Shown: one piece after another, positions 1 to 5,133 of the stretch
Numbering within the stretch: the stretch's first letter is position 1
How the letters are laid out: the number at the start of each line of letters is the position of its first letter
NCBI GenBank assembly: GCA_013140485.1
Contig: JABFSS010000071.1
Span: forward strand, 1-8,029
Reading direction: 5' to 3'
From: Candidatus Peribacteraceae bacterium
Lineage (GTDB): Bacteria; Patescibacteriota; Gracilibacteria; Peribacterales; Peribacteraceae
DNA length: 8,029 nucleotides
Position numbers and translations under genes: made by a program
Notes under the pieces: generated by a model
What the model was told of the DNA's origin: nothing
What the model saw: the letters and a program-made list of their open reading frames with translations, nothing else
Database searches by the model: none

Positions 1-554
1 TGTCTGTCCGGGATGAGGAGAGTCAGCGGCGGGATCGGGGAGGGGACCGGGACCGGGTCATACTTTCCTTTGACCCCGTGCTGAGTCTCTTTGATAACCG
101 GTCGAATGTCGCATCAACCTCAACAGTGCTCGTCGTGATTCCCCGCATGAATTCCGGCGTTTCGTTCACGGATGCCGTGCAGTCTGCCGTCAAAGAGCTT
201 CGCCCGAGTGCCGTCCGCATACTCTCGATGCAACCGGACTTTGTAGAGGAACAGCGCGTCTGCGCGTCTCTCGCCGCGTCCGTCGGATCCATCGCGACGG
301 TCCATCCCGTCCGCAGCTTGCAGGAATTGACCGCGATGCTTCGTGACTGCGGGCATCTCGTTACCGGACGGTACCACGGCGCTCTGGCGGGCCTTGCTCT
401 GGGAGTTCCGATGGACATTATCCCGCAACGCGACGGAGATAAATTGTCCGCGCTCAAAGACCTGTCGAAGAATTCGGGTGCTCCAGAACTCCTGCGGGAA
501 CGAGTACGAACGGGGGAGCACAGTTTACAAAAATTTATAAATATGTTAAAATAG
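1..554 (+). CDS. csaB: Polysaccharide pyruvyl transferase, CsaB-like (3' part, 5' end outside window)
   Basis: The reading frame is open from base 3 to a TAG at 552-554, giving the last 183 residues; the gene starts upstream of the window. The visible part begins with the family's V-R-D-E-E-S segment, followed by an S-F-D-P-V-L-S-L segment that matches the usual 'aDPVf.l' motif. Near the C-terminus is TGRYHGALAGLALGVP, the family's strongest signature (R-x-H at the active site), then a G-D-K-L-S-A-L tail. CsaB-type enzymes move pyruvate from phosphoenolpyruvate onto cell-wall polysaccharides, making the ketal recognised by SLH domains of S-layer proteins. A GTG at 78 is an in-frame start only by chance, because it would cut the domain. 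The segment between the VRDEES and DPV motifs is rich in Arg, Gly and Asp and is encoded by a G-tract (31-57). Other pyruvyl transferases of the superfamily are possible; acceptor specificity cannot be read here. Confidence 0.85.
   Translation, partial: SVRDEESQRRDRGGDRDRVILSFDPVLSLFDNRSNVASTSTVLVVIPRMNSGVSFTDAVQSAVKELRPSAVRILSMQPDFVEEQRVCASLAASVGSIATVHPVRSLQELTAMLRDCGHLVTGRYHGALAGLALGVPMDIIPQRDGDKLSALKDLSKNSGAPELLRERVRTGEHSLQKFINMLK
31..57 (+). other. Potential G-quadruplex motif inside csaB
   Basis: Five runs of three or four G occur in 27 bases on the coding strand: 31-33, 37-40, 42-45, 49-51 and 55-57. They are separated by loops of 3, 1, 3 and 3 bases, which fits the usual G3+N1-7 rule. 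It encodes an Arg/Gly/Asp-rich loop between two family motifs. Whether it folds or affects expression is not known. Confidence 0.5.
524..552 (+). promoter_or_regulatory. Sigma70-type promoter for the 567 gene, inside the csaB 3' end
   Basis: TTTACA at 524-529 and TAAAAT at 547-552 are separated by exactly 17 bases, and TG at 544-545 adds an extended -10 (TGnTAAAAT). Each hexamer matches consensus at five of six positions. Both boxes lie in the last codons of csaB, whose end is unusually AT-rich. Expected transcription start is about 559, leaving a leader of about 8 bases before the ATG at 567. Confidence 0.65.
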
Positions 555-566
555 ACATATCAGATC

Positions 567-1145
567 ATGCGAACTTTTACGCACAACATCCGCGCTTTTG
601 CTCTCGTGCACGATGACGTGCCGGCGTTTCATGTCGCCTGCATCGTGCTCACGGTTCTCGCGGCGATGCTCTTGAATACCGGCGCATTCGCGGTGCTCAT
701 CGCCGCCCACGCCGCGCTCGATATCGTCAAATACCGCGACGTCCATGCGATGTCCTGGGCCAAAACGCTCGCCGCCACGTTTCGCGAAGCTCTTCTTGAT
801 CTCTTTTTCCTTTCCCTTGCCCTGTGTTTCGCGCTCTACCTGCACCACGGTCAGAGCATCTTTGTCCTCAGCCGACTCGTCCACACGGAAGAAATTCTCC
901 TCCGCGTGTTCGGTATCGGCCTCGCGCGGCTCGAAGTTCTTCTGCACGGCTTTTGGGTGTTCTCGAACGTGCGCCAGCATTTGACCGAAGTGCGCCGGGC
1001 GACCGGGACGTGGCGCTCTGTTGAGGTTCTGTGTCTCTGTGGCTTTGTCGCGTCAATGATGTTCATTGCGATGTTGGCGCTCGTGATGGAACCGGGAGCG
1101 TTTCAGAAGGTTTTTCTGGAACAGATGGTGCCGTGGAGGATCTAG
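567..1145 (+). CDS. Hypothetical integral membrane protein (192 aa)
   Basis: I do not recognise this family. The ATG at 567 follows the csaB stop by 12 bases and a good promoter, and the stop is TAG at 1143-1145. Hydrophobic stretches lie at about residues 21-52 (perhaps one long or two short helices), 74-92 and 152-174, with a weaker one near 110-130, so three to five membrane spans are likely. Short charged loops separate them (around residues 53-65 and 134-150). No catalytic motif, signal-cleavage site or known domain is visible. It follows csaB on the same strand but can be transcribed alone. Its stop codon overlaps that of the convergent TsaE-HD gene (1142-1145). The codon usage and hydrophobic pattern support a real gene. 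An accessory role in the envelope is only a guess from the neighbours. Confidence 0.75.
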   Translation: MRTFTHNIRAFALVHDDVPAFHVACIVLTVLAAMLLNTGAFAVLIAAHAALDIVKYRDVHAMSWAKTLAATFREALLDLFFLSLALCFALYLHHGQSIFVLSRLVHTEEILLRVFGIGLARLEVLLHGFWVFSNVRQHLTEVRRATGTWRSVEVLCLCGFVASMMFIAMLALVMEPGAFQKVFLEQMVPWRI

Positions 1146-2161
1146 AAGGGAGGCCCATCGGCAAACAGATCTTGTTCTATCTTTCTCGTGATCCCAAACC
1201 ACTCCTTGGCGACGTCGCTAACGACGCCTTTGCCGTACCGCTCTGCAAAATCCGCGAAGCGTTCATCGAGAGTGACCACGCGGTCGAGCATCACGCGTTT
1301 GTCGGCGTAGAAGAGGAGTTTCTGCTCGATAGTCGCATCCGGCGGCGGCGGAACGCTCAGCCCGTGGACGGCGACGATGGAGGACAGCGCGGAGAAACCG
1401 CGCTCCTGTAGGAACTGCGCGCAGGCGGCTTCGTGGTGCAGGCCGGGGTATTGCTTACGGATGCCCTCCCACACCGAGAGTTGCTCCGGGCCATGATCGT
1501 TATCGGGATGACCCCCGGGACGAAAATCGAGGAAGCGAAAGAGATCATGGACTTGCCCTGACGCACGCAGAGCTCCTGTCCGGATGACATGGCTCTGTCC
1601 CATCAGCACGCCGGCGAACCGGTCACAGAGACCTGCGACGGCGTCGCAGTGAGCGGCGATGTGCGGGGGGAGCAGGACGTCTTTTCGCCACTGCGCGATG
1701 ATCGTTTCCTCGGGAATCGCTGCGTCGTGGAACGCGATGCAGATCACCCGGTCATCACGACCTTTTCCTTCTTGCACGTCGACATGGATGACCGGTCCGC
1801 TTGCGAGGAGTCGGGGCATGCTGACGCGTTCGGTCCATTCGATGCAGCGAATGCCGTCGGCGTCCTCCGACCGATGCAGAAGTTCCGATGCCTGGCCGTC
1901 GGTCAGTCGGTACAGATCGAGATGCGAGAAGGGACCGCGTGGCGTCTCGTATCGTTGTTCGAGCGCATATGTGGGACTGGTGAGGGGTTCCCGGACTCCC
2001 AACGAGGACGCGAAGCCCTGCAGGAAGGTGGTTTTCCCTGCGCCGAGGGGTCCCGTCAGCGCGACCGTCACGCTGTGGCCGTACAGGGTTTTTGAGAGGG
2101 AAGACCCTGCTTTCTGCGTTTGGGCTGCGGAATCTGCCAATATTGTACAAATGTCATTCAT
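1142..2161 (-). CDS. tsaE: TsaE (tRNA t6A synthesis ATPase) fused to a C-terminal HD-domain phosphohydrolase (339 aa)
   Basis: Residues 1-~148 are a full TsaE: Walker A G-P-L-G-A-G-K-T-T at 37-45, the T-S-P-T-Y switch segment at 61-65, H-L-D-L-Y-R-L at 80-86 and I-E-W-T-E-R at 107-112. TsaE is the ATPase that works with TsaB and TsaD to place threonylcarbamoyl on A37 of ANN-decoding tRNAs. A normal TsaE ends near residue 150, but this protein continues with an HD domain: H167/H171, the H205-D206 pair, H242-H243, H266 and the Y-A-D-K-R-V segment at 285-290 (D287), followed by D-R-V-V-T-L-D-E-R-F. This layout resembles HDIG/YqeK-like metal-dependent phosphohydrolases, and all expected metal ligands seem present; its substrate is unknown. 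The open frame extends upstream to 3040, but that stretch is antisense to the M23 gene. The ATG at 2161 gives the proper TsaE N-terminus. Stop TAG at 1144-1142. The fusion is the oddest protein architecture in the window. Confidence 0.9.
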   Translation of the reverse strand: MNDICTILADSAAQTQKAGSSLSKTLYGHSVTVALTGPLGAGKTTFLQGFASSLGVREPLTSPTYALEQRYETPRGPFSHLDLYRLTDGQASELLHRSEDADGIRCIEWTERVSMPRLLASGPVIHVDVQEGKGRDDRVICIAFHDAAIPEETIIAQWRKDVLLPPHIAAHCDAVAGLCDRFAGVLMGQSHVIRTGALRASGQVHDLFRFLDFRPGGHPDNDHGPEQLSVWEGIRKQYPGLHHEAACAQFLQERGFSALSSIVAVHGLSVPPPPDATIEQKLLFYADKRVMLDRVVTLDERFADFAERYGKGVVSDVAKEWFGITRKIEQDLFADGPPF

Positions 2162-2189
2162 TGATAATAATGTCAAATTATTGTATAAT
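2161..2189 (+). promoter_or_regulatory. Sigma70-type promoter for the M23 peptidase gene
   Basis: TTGATA at 2161-2166 and a perfect TATAAT at 2184-2189 are separated by 17 bases. Expected transcription start is near 2196, about 17 bases before the ATG at 2213. The -35 box touches the start codon of the divergent TsaE-HD gene. This is the best promoter match in the window. Confidence 0.75.
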
Positions 2190-2213
2190 ATGTAGGTATC
2201 AACACATACCCAA
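2185..2213 (-). promoter_or_regulatory. Candidate divergent promoter for the TsaE-HD gene
   Basis: Read on the minus strand, TTGGGT (2213-2208) and TATTAT (2190-2185) are separated by 17 bases. The -10 matches consensus at five of six positions and the -35 at three. The -10 would overlap that of the opposite promoter, and the start would lie near 2178, leaving about 17 bases before the ATG at 2161. It is weaker than the plus-strand promoter. Confidence 0.4.
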
Positions 2214-3634
2214 TGCTGAGTATATCGAAGCGCAAGTTCGGCTTCACCTCGACTTCCGTGTATCGGCGTCGGGAACCTCACGCCTTCACGTACCTTTCTG
2301 AGCGGGCGACCTTCTGGATCGCAGTGCTCTCGGTGTTCGCGTTCGTCACGGGAAACATGATCGGCCAGCACGGCTGGGCGGTTTTTTGGAAATCGGTGAT
2401 GGGGGAGGGGAGTGAGTCCACGATCGTCTTTACGGGCATGGTCTCGCCGCTTCCGCAGATTCCCGACTATGAGCGCTGGTCGCGCCTCGGAGGCGACGTC
2501 CGCACACACACGTTCCGCCAGGTACCGAAAGACATTCTCGTGCCGCTGCCGCGCTACGTCGCGCACGGCGATGACACATCGGCGGACCCGCAACTGCGCC
2601 GCGTGTACTTTACCGAGCACTTGGGAACCTATGCGACGGGACGCGGGAAGGGGAGTCATCCCGGCGAAGACATCTCCGTGCCGCAGGGCACCCCGGTCGT
2701 GTCGGTCGCCAACGGCATCGTGCTCCGTGTCGGCGAAGACGCTGGCGGATTCGGCACGTTCGTTGTCATCAAGCATCCGAACGTCCCTGACGCCGAGAAG
2801 AAAGGAGAGAAGTCGGCCCTGTTCTCCGTCTACGCGCACTTGAGCGAAGCGCTCGTCCAGGAAGGCATCACGGTGATGAAAGGCGACCAGATCGGTCTGA
2901 GCGGCAAGACGGGCAATGCATCCGCGCCCCATCTCCACTTCCAGATGGAAAATGCGAAGGCGCCGTTCCACCCCTACTGGCCGTTTACGGGCGCCGAGCA
3001 GCGCGACGCGAAAATGACGTTCAGCCAGGCGGTCGACCAAGGTCTCAATCGCGACCGCGCTCTGGACTACATGCTCGATCCGATGCTCGCCGTGCAGACG
3101 TACCAGAACTTTACCGGTCCGGTGATCGCCGCGGCAACGCCCGCCGCATCGTCTTCGTCCCCCCGCAAAGTGACGACCATCGCCGACCGCCGGCAGATGC
3201 GCTTATCAAAAATCGGCACGTCCAGTTCTCCTGTAACGCTCATCGCGTTCACCGAGACCGCTCCGGTCATTCCCATTCCGACAGTCATCACTTCGCCCGC
3301 TTCCTCCTCTGCAGCCGCACGCGTGGGCATCGGTGCGGTTCGGAGCGTGCGGATCAGCCATGACGGAGCATTCAACAAGACGCGCGGGTGGGAGAAGGTG
3401 ACGCTGATGCTGCTGGATGCGGATAGTCGTGTTGTCACGGCGCCGACAACCAAAGACGCATTCTACCTGCGCACCGCTTTCGGTCGCGCCGAATTCCGCC
3501 CGGCGATGCTCACGGCTGCCGACTTCCTGCATGGAGTCGCACACGTGGAAATGCTCCCGCTCGGCGATCAGTCGGTTGTGATCCGCGTCGAGCCGACCGG
3601 CGACATGAGTACGATGAGATACGACAGGAGTTAA
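2213..3634 (+). CDS. Membrane-anchored M23 (LytM-type) metallopeptidase with a C-terminal unknown domain (473 aa)
   Basis: The ATG at 2213 follows a strong promoter. A basic N-terminus (residues 1-31) precedes one hydrophobic helix at about 33-49, so this is a signal anchor or uncleaved signal with the rest outside. The M23 domain spans about 130-260: H149-x-x-x-D153 (H-P-G-E-D-I), Y-A-H209, and A-P-H240-L-H242-F. These are the zinc ligands and catalytic histidine of active LytM-type endopeptidases, so the enzyme should cleave peptide cross-bridges of peptidoglycan. A Ser/Ala/Pro/Thr-rich linker follows (about 305-370), then a ~100-residue beta-rich C-terminal domain (about 371-465) that I do not recognise; its strand pattern could be Ig-like. 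The TAA stop at 3632-3634 overlaps the stop of the convergent yqfO-like gene. Upstream genes are divergent, so it is probably transcribed alone. A role in cell-wall remodelling or division is inferred from family only. Confidence 0.9.
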   Translation: MLSISKRKFGFTSTSVYRRREPHAFTYLSERATFWIAVLSVFAFVTGNMIGQHGWAVFWKSVMGEGSESTIVFTGMVSPLPQIPDYERWSRLGGDVRTHTFRQVPKDILVPLPRYVAHGDDTSADPQLRRVYFTEHLGTYATGRGKGSHPGEDISVPQGTPVVSVANGIVLRVGEDAGGFGTFVVIKHPNVPDAEKKGEKSALFSVYAHLSEALVQEGITVMKGDQIGLSGKTGNASAPHLHFQMENAKAPFHPYWPFTGAEQRDAKMTFSQAVDQGLNRDRALDYMLDPMLAVQTYQNFTGPVIAAATPAASSSSPRKVTTIADRRQMRLSKIGTSSSPVTLIAFTETAPVIPIPTVITSPASSSAAARVGIGAVRSVRISHDGAFNKTRGWEKVTLMLLDADSRVVTAPTTKDAFYLRTAFGRAEFRPAMLTAADFLHGVAHVEMLPLGDQSVVIRVEPTGDMSTMRYDRS

Positions 3635-3960
3635 GAGATCGTGTCTTCATCCGCCATCGGCAGGATGTGTATGGCCGGCTGCTCATACGGATGCGCCTTC
3701 CGGATTTCTCGCAGGAGCTTCGTCATATCCACATCGTCCGGAACGACGGCCTCGATCCGTTCCTCTTCGACCTCTTCCACTGTTCCTATTTTCCCGATGT
3801 ACGGATCGGCGCCTTTGAGTGCTCTGAATCGTCCTATCCCTCTCGCGGAGAATGAACAGGAATCATAGTTGCCGATCTTCCCGACGCCGTTGTTCGCGAG
3901 GATGCCGCGGATGGTCTGCGCATCGGCGAGGGGGACGTAGACGATCAGGTGATACCGCAT
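3631..3960 (-). CDS. Stand-alone YqfO/NIF3-insert-like protein (109 aa)
   Basis: The protein matches the CutA/PII-like fold found as the middle insert of NIF3/YqfO proteins and as small stand-alone proteins. Its marks are K-I-G-N-Y-D-S-C-S-F (28-37), G-R-F-R-A-L-K-G-A-D-P-Y-I-G (43-56), an acidic V-E-E-V-E-E-E-R-I-E segment (61-70) and A-H-P-Y-E-Q-P-A (89-96). The fold is complete at about 105 residues, so it is a full small protein rather than a broken NIF3. I chose ATG at 3960 because family members begin 'M-x-x-x-x-x-Y-V-P', exactly as MRYHLIVYVP does. Starts at 3981 (TTG) or 3978 would add residues encoded by the left arm of an inverted repeat. No Shine-Dalgarno is visible. A weak promoter (TTGATG at 3995-3990, GATCAT at 3972-3967, spacing 17) is possible; otherwise it is read through from the gene ending at 4032. 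The molecular function of the family is not settled; metal or nucleotide sensing has been suggested for related folds. Confidence 0.85.
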   Translation of the reverse strand: MRYHLIVYVPLADAQTIRGILANNGVGKIGNYDSCSFSARGIGRFRALKGADPYIGKIGTVEEVEEERIEAVVPDDVDMTKLLREIRKAHPYEQPAIHILPMADEDTIS

Positions 3961-3968
3961 GCACCAAT

Positions 3969-4018
3969 GATCAATCATCAAGGTTCAATCATCAACTGAT
4001 GTTTATTGATGATTGATC
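3969..4018. repeat. Inverted repeat with a third repeat copy in the 3961-4031 gap
   Basis: GATCAATCATCAA (3969-3981) and TTGATGATTGATC (4006-4018) form a perfect 13-base inverted repeat with a 24-base gap. A further direct copy of the 11-base core TCAATCATCAA lies at 3985-3995, inside the gap, so two direct copies face one inverted copy. It sits between the end of the WecA-type gene and the start of the YqfO-like gene. It could be a transcript hairpin, a weak terminator without a U-run, or an operator for a dimeric regulator. Confidence 0.6.
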
Positions 4019-4031
4019 GGTTGAAACTTGA

Positions 4032-5120
4032 TCATTTGCCCGAATACCAAGAAAGTCCCAGCATTACGAGGAACAAAACGACTCCTGCCGCGACTTTTTC
4101 CCACGTATCCAGAAACAGTGCCGTAATGCCGAACAGCGCGCCAATGGAGGCCGTGAGCGCGATCACCTGCCGCGGCGACCATCCTTTTTTCAACAGCCGG
4201 TGGTGGAGATGCTGGTCGGTGACGTCGCCCTTCCAAGGAGCGTGTCCGCGCCGCAGCCGGCGGATCACCACAAACAGCGAGTCGATGAGCGGCACCCCCA
4301 GGACGAGAAAGGCCGTCGCGACTTTTCCGCCCGCGTAGATCGTCAGAACTCCGATCATGAGACCGAAGAACATCGAGCCCGTGTCGCCCATGAGCACGCG
4401 CGACGGTGGAAAATCGAAGAGCAGCGCGGCGCCCGAAGTCGCTGCCAGGAGGAAGGCCAGGTAGGCGATCCACGGCTGCTGCACGCGATCGCTGAGCGCC
4501 AGGAAACCGATCGTCAGGAAGGCGATCGTGGAGAGCGTGCTCACTTGCCCCGGAATTCCGTCGAACCAATTGAGCGCGTTCACGGTGAAGAGAATCCAGA
4601 GAACCGTGAAGACGATGCTGAGCGCGTACGGCCATCCGCCGCTCAGGACGATGCTCGTGCCGACACCGAAGACGCCGCCGGGGAGGGGATTGGTCACCGC
4701 ATCGATGCGGACGGACGAGAAGATCAGGATGGCCGCGACCGCGAGCTGTGCGGCGATGCGGAGCAGCGGCGAGAGGGGAGTGCGGTCATCGACGAAGCAG
4801 ACCGCGGCGAGCAGCCCAATGGCGAGGAAGACGCCTGCCATGCGGAACGTCAGCACGGGGAGTGTCAGGTATGTGAACGCCAGGAACACGACGACGCACA
4901 GAATTCCCGTGGGATACGGGATCGGAGCGCGAGTGAGTCCGTAGCGCTTGGGAAAATCCACAAGGCCGATGCGGGGGAAGACCTTCAAAGCGGCAACATG
5001 CAGAACGACTGTCGCGAAGAAAGCGACGAGCGGGAAGGCAAGAAGGACAGACACGGGAAAAGCATAGCGGAAGTGGCCCACGGGACCGAGAGTGCCCTTG
5101 GTCACTTCAGTTCTCTTCAT
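4032..5120 (-). CDS. WecA/TagO/MraY-family polyprenyl-phosphate sugar-1-phosphate transferase (362 aa)
   Basis: This is a polytopic membrane protein with about ten hydrophobic helices and the catalytic motifs of the PNPT family in order. These are the D111-D112 pair in F-V-D-D-R, N181-A-L-N-W-F-D187-G-I-P-G, L-M-G-D246-T-G-S-M-F-F-G, and the D-Q-H304-L-H-H-R-L motif before the last two helices. The H-L-H-H form is typical of WecA/TagO-type enzymes, which put GlcNAc-1-phosphate or a similar sugar phosphate on undecaprenyl phosphate at the inner face of the membrane. That step starts O-antigen, teichoic-acid-like or other wall polymers. MraY (MurNAc-pentapeptide) is less likely. The segment I-G-L-V-D-F-P-K-R-Y (51-60) replaces the usual 'D.P..RK.H' motif, so the sequence is divergent there. 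Start ATG at 5120, stop TGA at 4034-4032. Only 13 bases separate its start from the pgk start. A role in making the polymer modified by the nearby CsaB is plausible but not shown. Confidence 0.9.
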   Translation of the reverse strand: MKRTEVTKGTLGPVGHFRYAFPVSVLLAFPLVAFFATVVLHVAALKVFPRIGLVDFPKRYGLTRAPIPYPTGILCVVVFLAFTYLTLPVLTFRMAGVFLAIGLLAAVCFVDDRTPLSPLLRIAAQLAVAAILIFSSVRIDAVTNPLPGGVFGVGTSIVLSGGWPYALSIVFTVLWILFTVNALNWFDGIPGQVSTLSTIAFLTIGFLALSDRVQQPWIAYLAFLLAATSGAALLFDFPPSRVLMGDTGSMFFGLMIGVLTIYAGGKVATAFLVLGVPLIDSLFVVIRRLRRGHAPWKGDVTDQHLHHRLLKKGWSPRQVIALTASIGALFGITALFLDTWEKVAAGVVLFLVMLGLSWYSGK

Positions 5121-5127
5121 TTATAAT
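5098..5127 (+). promoter_or_regulatory. Candidate pgk promoter predicting a leaderless mRNA
   Basis: A perfect TATAAT lies at 5122-5127, only 6 bases before the pgk ATG at 5134, so transcription would begin at or next to the A of the ATG. The best -35 is TTGGTC at 5098-5103 with an 18-base spacer, a poor match lying inside the 5' end of the divergent WecA-type gene. Confidence 0.5.
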
Positions 5128-5133
5128 GGATGT

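Noticed and set aside
2162..3040. The 879-base in-frame extension upstream of the TsaE-HD start, giving a 632-residue open frame
   Set aside because: It lies antisense to the M23 gene, encodes Arg/His-rich sequence without motifs, and contains the divergent promoter. TsaE begins normally at the ATG at 2161.
3961..3981. Upstream TTG/ATG starts (3981, 3978) for the YqfO-like gene
   Set aside because: The extra residues are encoded by the inverted-repeat arm and are absent from the family; ATG at 3960 gives the usual N-terminus.
4032..4034. TGA read as glycine (alternative code as in some CPR lineages)
   Set aside because: TGA ends the WecA-type protein at the expected family length, and the frame beyond runs into the inverted repeat. 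No conserved gene here needs an in-frame TGA.
4200..5126. A 308-residue plus-strand open frame opposite the WecA-type gene
   Set aside because: It is extremely charged (Glu/Arg/Asp/His) with no hydrophobic core, as expected from the antisense of a membrane protein gene.
5092..5133. GTG at 5092 as the pgk start
   Set aside because: It would add 14 residues not found in the family and place the -10 box inside the coding region; the ATG at 5134 fits the family N-terminus.
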